The notes: generated from the sequence alone by a model not told the origin. DNA of 22,052 nucleotides from Treponema sp. (GCA_016293915.1 JAEDCY010000042.1:1-22052); one strand, 5' to 3'. Positions 1-7,484 are shown, counted from the stretch's first letter. Made by a program: numbers and translations.

Positions 1-75
1 CAGTTCCGCGGCGAATGGATAGAGCTAGCTAAATAAGGTTAGATTTGACGGATACCTTCATTTGACACAGTGATT
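1..75 (+). mobile_element. Possible right end of an IS256-like insertion sequence
   Basis: The first 36 bases read in frame as the last codons of a protein (QFRGEWIELAK, then TAA). After the stop, at about 59-72, comes an ATTTGACACAGT-like sequence that resembles the terminal inverted repeats of IS256-family elements. A similar ATTTGACACAAT lies at 3259-3270, beside a clear IS256 transposase fragment and in the same orientation. I infer that an IS256-like copy ends here and that its body lies left of the window. The coding part is too short to identify alone. Confidence 0.35.
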
Positions 76-149
76 TAGAATTAAACTAAATGAATTGCTT
101 CCCTTTTCGAGGGGAATCAGTCCAACTTATTTTAGTTTTAATGAATCTG
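72..149 (+). repeat. Long imperfect hairpin upstream of the RNase III gene
   Basis: The left arm (about 74-105) and right arm (about 111-148) are imperfectly complementary: ATTAAACTAAAT at 80-91 matches ATTTTAGTTTTAAT at 128-141. The inner stem is TTCCC (99-103) with GGGAA (112-116) around a short loop. If transcribed, it would fold into a stem of more than 30 bp with bulges, about 100 bases before the start of a predicted dsRNA-cleaving enzyme. It could be a substrate for autoregulation, a small RNA or a MITE-like remnant. The 149-252 stretch between it and the gene is A+T-rich and shows no firm promoter. Confidence 0.5.
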
Positions 150-252
150 TATTGAAAGTTCGTGTTTGATTTACCTTAAGTATTTTACATTATTTATTTA
201 ACATCAATTATGAACACTCGAAGTGTCTTCAAAAATCTATTTGGAGGCATTC

Positions 253-1395
253 ATGAATTTTAGTGAACCACAATCAATTATCAATTCTCAAAGAGAAATC
301 GAAGAAAAAATCGGTTACAGTTTTGGAACAAACCGTCGTCTATTAGTACAGGCATTTACAAGAAAATCTTTTGCCGAAGAAAATGAAGGAATCGAGGATA
401 ACGAAGTTCTTGAATTTTATGGAGATCAGCTTGTAAACACCATTATGACAAAATGGATGTTTGACTCATTCAGCCAATACTCTGGCGGTTTTCAAAATGA
501 ATATTATTATTCTAAAAAAAATGAAGCTGAACTTTCTGAAATACGTGCAAGTTATATTAATAAATCAGCATTAGCACATTGTATAAGAATTCTTCAGTTA
601 GAGTATTTTCTGTTGCTTGGCAAAGGTGATATAAAAAAAGAAATCTGGAATAATGATAAAGTTCTTTGCGATTTATTCGAAGCAATCATTGGTGCTATTG
701 CTGTTCATTCAGCCACCCGTACATCAAATGGCTATAAATGGAATTATGACATTATAGAAAAGTCCTGTAAGAAAATGTGGGATATGTTAGATATTAAAGA
801 AGACTATGTTGAAGAACTTGAATGTTTATGTGAAGAAATGGATATAGACTATCCAAAATATATTCCTCAACCAGTTTATCTTACCCCATCAGGACAAGAG
901 TATCGTTGTAAAATTGAACTTTATAATGATGACGGAAATTGTTTTAAAAGTTTAGAAGCTTCCGGAAATACAAAAGTAGTTGCACAATTAAATGCAGCAC
1001 AAACTGCAATAAACTATCTTGTAGGAAGTCAAATTAAAACTGAGCTTCAAAATGCAACTCCCGAAAATGCACTTGAATTATTGAATGTTCTTTTTTTAAG
1101 AAAAAAAATTGCGAAACCAGAATTTAATTTTCCATCTTGTAAAAATGAAAATGGTAATCAGGTCTGGACTTGTGAATGTTATATTACAACATTTGAAAAT
1201 CTTCCAGGCTATAAAGAACATGGTATAGATACTGGTTATACAAAACAGGAAGCAAAACAAAATGCCGCCTATGATTTAATTTGCTGGTACTTAGATAAAC
1301 CAAATGAAAATCGTATATGGATTTGTCCGGTATGTGGTGCTGAAAATTCATATGATACAAGAATATGTACAACTTGTTACGAAGGCGAAAACTAA
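253..1395 (+). CDS. RNase III family protein with two dsRNA-binding domains and a C-terminal zinc finger
   Basis: This is a predicted double-strand-specific endoribonuclease of 380 aa, longer than housekeeping RNase III (about 220-250 aa). The catalytic domain is residues 20-180: the signature NEVLEFYGD supplies E51, E54 and D58, and DLFEAIIGA supplies D140 and E143, so the metal-binding acidic residues are all present. Two dsRNA-binding-like segments follow (about 185-257 and 270-347); both end in an alanine-rich helix such as KQEAKQNAAYDL. The C-terminus is a RanBP2-like zinc finger: W356, C358, C361, C372, C375. I chose ATG 253 because TTGGAGG lies at 241-247; an in-frame GTG at 223 would place that site inside the gene. 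It probably forms an operon with the NYN gene 21 bases downstream. The extra domains and mobile surroundings suggest an accessory, possibly defensive role, not the housekeeping rnc. The function is inferred. Confidence 0.85.
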   Translation: MNFSEPQSIINSQREIEEKIGYSFGTNRRLLVQAFTRKSFAEENEGIEDNEVLEFYGDQLVNTIMTKWMFDSFSQYSGGFQNEYYYSKKNEAELSEIRASYINKSALAHCIRILQLEYFLLLGKGDIKKEIWNNDKVLCDLFEAIIGAIAVHSATRTSNGYKWNYDIIEKSCKKMWDMLDIKEDYVEELECLCEEMDIDYPKYIPQPVYLTPSGQEYRCKIELYNDDGNCFKSLEASGNTKVVAQLNAAQTAINYLVGSQIKTELQNATPENALELLNVLFLRKKIAKPEFNFPSCKNENGNQVWTCECYITTFENLPGYKEHGIDTGYTKQEAKQNAAYDLICWYLDKPNENRIWICPVCGAENSYDTRICTTCYEGEN

Positions 1396-1416
1396 AAAAA
1401 TTATAAGGATAAAAAT

Positions 1417-2154
1417 ATGGAAAATGAATTAGGAAAAATCGCATTATTAATTGATGCAGATAATTTTAAACAAATAAATAAAATAAAACCTGCCATTCTT
1501 GAAATTTCTAAGTATGGCAAAATTTCATTAAAACGTGCTTATGCTAATTGGACAAAAGATCAGTTCAGTAATTGGGGTGATGTACTTCGTAATTTTGCAA
1601 TTAAGCCTATTCATCAAATTGATTATGTATCTGGAAAAAATGCAACAGATATGGCACTTACAATAGACGCAATGGATTTTTTATATAACTCAGATTACGA
1701 TGTTTTTGTAATTGTTTCAGGTGACAGTGATTTTACTCCACTTGCAATTAAATTAAAGGAATCCGGTAAAACCGTAATTGGAATTAGTGCAAAAGGTAAT
1801 ACTTCAGAAGCGTTTGTCTCATCTTGTGATAATTTTATTTATACAGAAAATCTTGAAAATGAAACACAAGAAACTTCAACCCCAGAAGATGTTAAAGAAG
1901 TCACGAAGAAAGATAAAAATCTCGAATTACAGGATTTAATCAAAAAAGCTTATGACAGTAAGAATGATGAAGAATATGTAAATGTTTCAATTGCCGGTTC
2001 TTATATAAAACGTGTAAAACCAGATTTTGATATTAGGAATTATGGTGTAAAAAAACTTACTGACTATTTGAAAAAATATCCTAAGCTTTATGATGTCAAA
2101 AATAGAAAATCTGGTAATAAATTAATATTTACTTACAAAATTAAAGAATCCTAA
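1417..2154 (+). CDS. NYN domain ribonuclease with a C-terminal LOTUS/OST-HTH-like domain
   Basis: This is a predicted metal-dependent RNase of the NYN (LabA/DUF88-like, PIN-related) family, 245 aa. Residues 5-145 form the NYN domain: LLIDADN supplies D13, NATDMAL supplies D78 and SGDSDF supplies D103 and D105, which is the usual acidic set. A charged linker (146-168) leads to a domain at about 168-243 whose pattern fits an OST-HTH/LOTUS fold, an RNA-binding module often joined to NYN domains. TAAGGA at 1404-1409 precedes ATG 1417. It lies 21 bases after the RNase III gene and is likely co-transcribed, which suggests that both act on the same RNA. The low-G+C codon use matches its partner and differs from the operons after 7485. 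The domain call is firm for NYN and moderate for LOTUS; the biological target is unknown. Confidence 0.8.
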   Translation: MENELGKIALLIDADNFKQINKIKPAILEISKYGKISLKRAYANWTKDQFSNWGDVLRNFAIKPIHQIDYVSGKNATDMALTIDAMDFLYNSDYDVFVIVSGDSDFTPLAIKLKESGKTVIGISAKGNTSEAFVSSCDNFIYTENLENETQETSTPEDVKEVTKKDKNLELQDLIKKAYDSKNDEEYVNVSIAGSYIKRVKPDFDIRNYGVKKLTDYLKKYPKLYDVKNRKSGNKLIFTYKIKES

Positions 2155-2233
2155 TTTAGCAAGTAAAAAAAGCTTCCAAACTCTCTCCGATGTCCTGCAA
2201 TCAAGCCCTTCGCCTCGGGGAGAGCCTCTCATA

Positions 2234-3058
2234 TCACCACTTCTTTTTCTCTTCGCCACGCCATTCCACCTTCACATTCAGCCCCAGCCACACCCGCTGT
2301 CCGTTAGTGCTCAACCTCTTAAAGCCTTTCTCACTCATCCTTAAGCCCAGCCACTTCTGCGACATAACCCGCTCATTATTTTTATTGCACCACTTGATAT
2401 AAGTCTCATACAAAATCTTAGTATGAAGCCGCCAGCTCAAAGAACCGTCAATTTCAAGACAGTCATTTACAAAAGTTCCTACCGCATCCATATCCATTCT
2501 ATACTCCTCATTAGCCTTGCTAACTGCATCCGCATCACCAAGACCTTCTTTTTTCCACATCGCATAGCCCTGAATAAGCCAGTTCAAAATTCCGGCATTT
2601 TCCGCAATCAACTTTTCCGTAAGATTTTTATCCCTCTGTTCCCGCGGAATTGTTACATCAAAAGGAATCATTTTAATACGTCGCCAGATTCCGTTATCAG
2701 CTCCGCGAATTTTCGGCTTATGATTAGTCGCCATAAAAATCTTAAAGGTCGGCTTAAAAGAAAAATACTCTCCGTACAAAAAGCGCGCCGTAAGCGAATC
2801 TTCACCCGTAACACTTTTAATCAGACTTTCACTCATCGGGATTCCCTGTTCAATCTCGCTGGTAGTAACAAGTCTTGAACCTTTAAGATGTGCCAGGTCG
2901 TTGCTCTGTTCTTTATTCTTTTTGATAAAGGTTTCAATACCAGTGCTGCAGCCGTAGTCACCAAAAAGTTCAAGCAGCACATTTAAAAAGGTTGATTTAC
3001 CATTAGCACCAGTTCCAAACAAAATAAAAAGACACTGCTCACTGACATCACCCGAACA
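2234..3058 (-). pseudogene. 5'-truncated P4-family phage/plasmid primase-helicase
   Basis: The reading frame encodes the C-terminal superfamily 3 (D5/P4-type) helicase domain of a mobile-element replication protein. From about 3058 it reads SGDVSEQCLFILFGTGANG, which includes the Walker A motif, then KGSRLVTTSEIE (Walker B region), FKIFMATNHKP (sensor 1) and WRRIKMIPF (arginine finger region). The C-terminus looks complete. The N-terminal primase half is absent: upstream of about 3055 the DNA becomes IS256 transposase sequence on the opposite strand. The frame stays open only to a stop at 3131-3133 and has no ATG upstream of the Walker motif; the TTG at 3022 lies inside it and is not a credible start. 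I read this as a decayed remnant cut by an insertion sequence. Confidence 0.85.
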
Positions 3059-3272
3059 GGATACAGGTGCGGATACAGAATCCGCCGGTTTGATACAAGG
3101 CTCGGAACAGTTTATCTTTCGGTTCCCAAATTACGACAGGGAGGCTACATTCCGTTTTTCGTGACTGAGAAGAAACGCAGCGAGCAGGCTCTCATTCAGG
3201 TCGTACAGGAATGCTGGCTCCGTTTGTGGCTTTTTTCAGGAACGAAATTGCGAACTAAATTTGACACAATCC
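3053..3272 (+). mobile_element. IS256-family transposase fragment with right terminal repeat
   Basis: From 3053 the plus strand reads RTGYRCGYRIRRFDTRLGT, then LSVPKLRQGGYIPFF, then EKKRSEQALIQVVQE. This is the conserved N-terminal region of mutator-type (IS256 family) transposases. Similarity stops near 3210. After about 45 bases, ATTTGACACAAT at 3259-3270 looks like the element's terminal inverted repeat. The catalytic DDE domain is missing, so this is an internally deleted, inactive copy. Its left side abuts the truncated primase. The rest of the gap to the tRNA (3273-3349) shows nothing recognisable. Confidence 0.8.
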
Positions 3273-3349
3273 GCCCATTCCATCAGGTAGGGAGGCAAAA
3301 ATACATAAACAAATCCCCGTAAATCCTTATAACATAAGCATTTAGGCAT

Positions 3350-3379
3350 AAAAAAAGCCCATCTTATCGATGAGCTTTT
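3350..3379 (-). terminator. Rho-independent terminator of tRNA-Gly
   Basis: On the minus strand, just 3' of the tRNA, the sequence forms AAAAGCTCATC / GATGGGCTTTTTT around the loop GATAA, with one G-U pair, and ends in a U run. It is placed to end transcription of the tRNA gene. Confidence 0.75.
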
Positions 3380-3383
3380 GAAG

Positions 3384-3456
3384 AGCGGATGAAGGGAGTC
3401 GAACCCTCGTCATCAGCTTGGAAGGCTGAGATAATAAGCCGTTATATGACATCCGC
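3384..3456 (-). tRNA. tRNA-Gly (anticodon UCC)
   Basis: A 73-nt cloverleaf on the minus strand. The acceptor arms GCGGATG and CATCCGC pair perfectly, the anticodon stem-loop TCAGC-CTTCCAA-GCTGA gives anticodon TCC, and the T arm contains GGTTCGACTCC. CCA is not encoded. A promoter lies just upstream and a terminator just downstream, so it is a single-gene unit. The IS and primase remnants lie on its 3' side, where integrating elements often insert, but I found no clear attachment-site duplication. Confidence 0.95.
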
Positions 3457-3469
3457 AAGTGATATAATT

Positions 3470-3498
3470 AATATATAGAATTGAATGATTTTCGTCAA
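3470..3498 (-). promoter_or_regulatory. Sigma-70-type promoter for tRNA-Gly
   Basis: On the minus strand TTGACG (3498-3493) and TATATT (3475-3470) are separated by exactly 17 bases. The -10 box ends 13 bases before the first tRNA base, which fits a tRNA promoter. Confidence 0.7.
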
Positions 3499-3598
3499 TA
3501 TATAAAAACAAAATTTGTACAAAAAAATTGTAAAAAAATGTAAAACATTTCTATTTCTTATTATCTTTGATTAATCCACATAATAATCTTATACATAA

Positions 3599-5245
3599 TT
3601 AATTTTTTACTAATCTAAAATCAACAACTCCATGATTAATAAAAGTCTGTATTTTACATTTCTGCGGCTTTATATTTTCGTAAAACCACCTGATATCACT
3701 TGCATATTCAGAAGCCACATATTCCGCATTATAATTCAGTACAACAACTTCTCCTTTTCCGGTAGCAGTAGTTCTTGAAATAGCACCATAAAATTTAACA
3801 ATATCTTCAACTACATGAATATATTTCATCATACCTCGTTCATTAAAAATTTCCTTCAAAAAATGTAATTGAACTTTTTCTATATCAGCATGATTACATT
3901 CACAATTACAGACGTTCTCACACAGCATAGTATTTTTCTGGTAAAATATTTCAAAGATTTTTGATGCCTTCATTTTTAATACTCTACATACAGCATTAAA
4001 CCAGCTTACAGCACGCCCTGAATTATAAAAATAAGAACATGACGCAGCTATTTTTCTTGCTTTTTCCATATCTTCACAAGAAAAGAGTTTTGTTTTTACA
4101 ACATGGTAAGGAGGTTCTTTTTTATAATCCAGGCCAAGAGAATCTGCAATATCCGCAAGTTCAGTTCCAGGTAAAACAGACAAACAGAAAATCTCAAGAT
4201 TATTAGGAAGCATTGAAACTGCAAAGTCAATTCCTTCTCTAAAAGATCCAAAGCTTTCTCCCGGTAAACCATAGATTAAATCAAGACCAAAAGTTACCCC
4301 CTCTTCATTCAAGACAGTAAGTCCTCTAATAAATTTCTTTTTATCAAAGGGACGATTTACAAGTTTCAATGTTTCTTCATTCGCGCTTTGAAGTCCAATC
4401 TGTAATGCACATGGAATCCTTGTAAATTCCCTGGCCAGTTCTCTATCTATAAACTCAGCTCTGGCTTCAAAATAATAAAAGGTATCCGGAGTTTTGGAAG
4501 CTATAAGCCGAAGAAGTTCTATCGCTCTTTTTTTATTTACATTGTAAGTCGGGTCTAACACAAAAACTTGTGGAACTTTCTTTTTTGCAAAAAGATCCAG
4601 TTCAGCTTTTATTTTTTCCATCGGAAAAAGCCTTACAGTTTTTTCTCCTTTAGATTCATAACAATAAGCACACTTAAATGGACAGCCTCGTGCAAGCTCC
4701 CACAAAACTCCCCCATATTCAGAAGGATTAATCATCCCATCAAGATAAGGAGAAGTCAGACATTCCAATTCTGGAGATTTAGAAATAATTATCTTGTCTG
4801 ATTTTTGCAACTGAATAATTTTTTTTATAAGCAAAGGAACTGATATTTCTCCTTCACCACTAACTGTATAATCAAAACCTTTATAAAAAGAAGGATGCGC
4901 TGTAATTTCTGGGCCACCAGCAATACAGACAAAACCTTTTTCTCTTAAAATTTTTGCCGCCGTCTCCAGTATTACAACATTCCATACAAAACATGAAAAA
5001 CAGAAAATTGCCCCTTTACAGTTTCCGGCCTTTTTAATTAATTTTTCTGAAATATAATCAGCCGCAATTATTTTGTTCTTCGGAAAATCTTTATCTTCCA
5101 GACAAAATGCTTTTAATGAAACTTCACAAAAATCTTTAAGTTCCATATTATGCTTAATCGCAGTGGCAATACAGGCCGCTCCTAAAGGCAAAGCCTGTGG
5201 AGATTTTTCAATTAATAAAGTTGTACAGATAACAGGAGTTTTCAT
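3599..5245 (-). CDS. B12-binding domain radical SAM protein (DUF4080-type)
   Basis: This is a predicted radical S-adenosylmethionine enzyme of 548 aa. Residues 1-150 match the cobalamin-binding domain that precedes the SAM barrel in this family (CIAGGPEIT near 107-115, GEGE near 130-133). I see no DxHxxG cobalt-ligand motif, which is often missing in this branch. The barrel starts with C188-x3-C192-x2-C195, which binds the [4Fe-4S] cluster. The HemN/Elp3-like pattern DLIYGLPGESFGSF follows. The C-terminal ~140 residues resemble the DUF4080 extension and hold a cysteine cluster (CENVCNCEC). Start ATG 5245 is the natural family start, but no strong ribosome binding site precedes it. The substrate is unknown. 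It is transcribed in the same direction as the hydrogenase upstream, but a repeat-filled 120-bp gap makes co-transcription uncertain. Confidence 0.8.
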   Translation of the reverse strand: MKTPVICTTLLIEKSPQALPLGAACIATAIKHNMELKDFCEVSLKAFCLEDKDFPKNKIIAADYISEKLIKKAGNCKGAIFCFSCFVWNVVILETAAKILREKGFVCIAGGPEITAHPSFYKGFDYTVSGEGEISVPLLIKKIIQLQKSDKIIISKSPELECLTSPYLDGMINPSEYGGVLWELARGCPFKCAYCYESKGEKTVRLFPMEKIKAELDLFAKKKVPQVFVLDPTYNVNKKRAIELLRLIASKTPDTFYYFEARAEFIDRELAREFTRIPCALQIGLQSANEETLKLVNRPFDKKKFIRGLTVLNEEGVTFGLDLIYGLPGESFGSFREGIDFAVSMLPNNLEIFCLSVLPGTELADIADSLGLDYKKEPPYHVVKTKLFSCEDMEKARKIAASCSYFYNSGRAVSWFNAVCRVLKMKASKIFEIFYQKNTMLCENVCNCECNHADIEKVQLHFLKEIFNERGMMKYIHVVEDIVKFYGAISRTTATGKGEVVVLNYNAEYVASEYASDIRWFYENIKPQKCKIQTFINHGVVDFRLVKN

Positions 5246-5261
5246 AAATATATTATGGACG

Positions 5262-5350
5262 TTACCGCTCGTTTCGCGAGCGGTCGCGCTTTGCGGGGTT
5301 CCGCTTCCGCTCCATACTGCTTAAGCAGTACCGCTTAGCGGCCCCTCCAA
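5262..5350. repeat. G+C-rich cluster of palindromes
   Basis: Three compact palindromes lie in the gap between two minus-strand genes: ACCGCTCG/CGAGCGGT at 5264-5284, the perfect ACTGCTTAAGCAGT at 5316-5329, and CCGCTTAGCGG at 5331-5341. The base composition differs sharply from the A+T-rich surroundings. It resembles a dispersed intergenic palindromic repeat that could act as a transcript end or an mRNA-stability element. Confidence 0.6.
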
Positions 5351-5365
5351 TCGCTAACGCATTTT

Positions 5366-6817
5366 TTACTTTCCTTCCTTCACATACTTATCAAGCTGAA
5401 CATTAGCCAGATTTACTTTTTGCACAACACAAGGTCCAGCAATGCAGCCGCCTTCACAGCTCATAACTTCAACCAGATTACCATCGCCTTCTTTAGCCTC
5501 AATAAGACCAGCCTGTATATCACCATAATAACGAAGCTTTTTCATACCTTCTTTATTAAGCCCGTTAATCACGTCTAACTTTAAAATCGAAGGATCAGAA
5601 AGTCTGCAGCGTACAGCATCTGCAACCCCTCCAGTTCTCGCAAAGTTTCGTCCGCTGGCACTTGGCACAACCTTCTTTTCAACAGCTTCAAGCTTACTAA
5701 CAACAATACCCTTAGCTTCAAAAAATGCAGAAAGTTCCTCAGCCGTAATTACATAATCAACAAACTCGTCATCAAAACCTTCACGACGTTTAGCAAGACA
5801 AGGTCCCACAAAAACAGTAACACATTCCGGATTATCTTTTTTAGCAAGCTCCGCCGCATAATGCATAGGGCTTCGTGTTTCTGAAACACAAGGGTCAAGA
5901 TCCGGAACATGAATATGCACCGCCCTGACATAAGCCGAACAGCAGGAAGTAGTCATCAGCTTATCACCACGTTTCATTCTTTCCGTAAACTCAGCCGCTT
6001 CCCGGTCAGCCGTAATATCAGCACCTGCCGCAACTTCATAAATGTTAGTAAAACCTAACTGTTCAAACCCCCGTTCCAACTGTCCGGCCGAACATTTAAA
6101 CTGCGAAGCTATCGATGGCGCATACATAACACTAACACGGCTTCCCTTCATAATATGCTTTATAACATCCACCAGCTGACTCTTATCCATCATTGCACCA
6201 AAAGGACATTCAGTCATACACTTACCGCAGTAAATACATTTGTGAAAATCTATAACTTCATGACCATCTTCACCCTTAGAAATAGCACCAACCGGACATG
6301 CAGCCTCACAAGGTACAGTAATTTTAATAATTGCATGATAAGGACAGTTTTGTTCACATAAGCCGCAGTGAATACATTTTTCCGCATCAATATGTGCATG
6401 GTGCACAATATGAATCGCTTTCTTAGGACAGTTCATCATACATGGTCGTGCAAAGCATCCCTGACAGGCATTAGTAACCATAAAGTTCTGTTTTACACAA
6501 CCATTACAAGCCTCGTGCAAAACAGTAATCATAGGCCATGTCGGGCTTTCACGTTCCAGAGCCTCCCTGGCATAATCATCCAGATCATTCAAATCATTAT
6601 AGTTTTCAACAGAAATCCCCATGCGGGCAAGAAGTCTCATTCTCAAAAGTTCACGGTCATGATAAATACAGCAGCCAATTGACTGAGTATTTGCCGGTCT
6701 CATCTCCGTTGGAATTTTATTTATTTTACGACTGTCTAATTCACCCTCAAGCTGAAGCTTTGCAATTCTTACAAGAAGCTCACGTTTTACATTTGATGCG
6801 TTATTATTTATATTCAT
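5366..6817 (-). CDS. Monomeric [FeFe] hydrogenase, group B-like
   Basis: This is a predicted cytoplasmic hydrogenase of 483 aa that interconverts protons and H2 with ferredoxin-type electrons. The N-terminal half carries iron-sulfur motifs: CFARPCMMNCP, C148-C158 (CIHCGLCEQNCP), CEAACP, and C194-C204 (CIYCGKCMTECP). The catalytic domain keeps the H-cluster cysteines: TSCC (C292, C293), GPC (C340), and SCEGGC (C454, C458). The loops differ from the classic group A forms: TSCCSAY rather than TSCCPGW, GPCLAKRRE rather than MPCTAKKFE, and a C-terminal SCEGGCIAGPC. This agrees with group B. Start ATG 6817 is followed by a normal family N-terminus. A TATAAT lies only 9 bases upstream (6826-6831), so if it is used the leader is very short. 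No maturase genes (hydE, hydF, hydG) are in the window. It could dispose of reduced ferredoxin made elsewhere. Confidence 0.88.
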   Translation of the reverse strand: MNINNNASNVKRELLVRIAKLQLEGELDSRKINKIPTEMRPANTQSIGCCIYHDRELLRMRLLARMGISVENYNDLNDLDDYAREALERESPTWPMITVLHEACNGCVKQNFMVTNACQGCFARPCMMNCPKKAIHIVHHAHIDAEKCIHCGLCEQNCPYHAIIKITVPCEAACPVGAISKGEDGHEVIDFHKCIYCGKCMTECPFGAMMDKSQLVDVIKHIMKGSRVSVMYAPSIASQFKCSAGQLERGFEQLGFTNIYEVAAGADITADREAAEFTERMKRGDKLMTTSCCSAYVRAVHIHVPDLDPCVSETRSPMHYAAELAKKDNPECVTVFVGPCLAKRREGFDDEFVDYVITAEELSAFFEAKGIVVSKLEAVEKKVVPSASGRNFARTGGVADAVRCRLSDPSILKLDVINGLNKEGMKKLRYYGDIQAGLIEAKEGDGNLVEVMSCEGGCIAGPCVVQKVNLANVQLDKYVKEGK

Positions 6818-6845
6818 GTCTTCTATTATAATGATGTTTTTATTA

Positions 6846-6956
6846 AGGGGGAAGTCTCCCCCTCGCTCCAGCCTCCTTCCGCAAGCAACGCTTGCTACAG
6901 GTGTCTTACGCTACCCCTTCTCCTAGGGGGACGCAATTGCTTACCCCCTAAAACCC
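6846..6956. repeat. G+C-rich palindromic repeat cluster upstream of the hydrogenase
   Basis: Inverted repeats are packed closely: AGGGGGA/TCCCCCT at 6846-6863, GCAAGC-AAC-GCTTGC at 6881-6895, and TAGGGGG/CCCCCTA at about 6924-6950. The style matches the cluster at 5262-5350, so both are probably members of a dispersed intergenic repeat class. The rest of the 6832-7484 gap holds only two short gene remnants and A+T-rich DNA. Confidence 0.55.
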
Positions 6957-7005
6957 CCAGCTCTTCCTTAGTGAATAAAAAAAAGAAAGTCAAGTAATTG
7001 CAATT

Positions 7006-7131
7006 ATGGCACCTGCTGTAGCTGTAAAATTTAAAGGCAAAGACCTGAAACTTAACGGCTGGCTTAAATCTACCGGCGTAAAATCAGTTTTCGATGTTTC
7101 TCTTGGAGCTGAACTTACAACCAAAACTTAA
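7006..7131 (+). pseudogene. 41-codon fragment, possibly an outer-membrane protein C-terminus
   Basis: An ATG-to-TAA frame encodes 41 residues with well-formed codons and an alternating polar/apolar pattern (VAVKFKGKDLKLNGWLKS ... VSLGAELTTKT). This fits the last strands of a beta-barrel. There is no ribosome binding site and no upstream body. I think it is the 3' end of a lost gene, but the family is not identified. Confidence 0.3.
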
Positions 7132-7221
7132 GTAAAACAATAAAAAAATGAAAATCCAAATCTGATAATTTCTCAGCCTTGTCCGGCTCTTATTACTTTT
7201 ATAGAAGTTTAATGCCACAAT

Positions 7222-7362
7222 CGACAAATAAAGAATGCACAAAAGATTACAGACAAACTCGAAGATTTACTTAATAACATAAGAAATGCAATTAATGAAA
7301 TTGATCAGAACGCCTCTGCCAATGAAGCTGTATCTTTAAAAATCTCCGAAGCGCTCTTCTAA
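7222..7362 (+). pseudogene. 46-codon amphipathic helix fragment
   Basis: An open frame without a start codon encodes 46 residues ending in ISEALF and TAA. The pattern (KITDKLEDLLNNIRNAINEID, then QNASANEAVSLKI) is a heptad-like amphipathic helix, of the kind seen at the end of coiled-coil or chemoreceptor-like proteins. It looks like a gene tail left after a deletion. No family can be assigned. Confidence 0.3.
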
Positions 7363-7484
7363 AACTATTAACAAAAAACAATTAATAGATTATAATTATC
7401 ATGATATATTAGGCATAATAATTTATGTTCTGATTTATTAAATATTGCAATAATAGAATTATATATTTAGCAGGAGACAGAAAT

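Noticed and set aside
91..126. Possible solitary CRISPR repeat (GCTTCCC...GGGGAATC...CCAAC)
   Set aside because: Only one copy is present, there are no spacers and no cas genes in the window; the long flanking inverted repeat explains it better.
223..252. GTG 223 as start of the RNase III-like protein
   Set aside because: It would place the strong TTGGAGG ribosome binding site inside the coding region; ATG 253 is correctly spaced from it.
2423..2878. Plus-strand 151-codon ORF opposite the primase
   Set aside because: It is the antisense shadow of the helicase frame, whose conserved motifs are clear on the minus strand; no ribosome binding site or family match.
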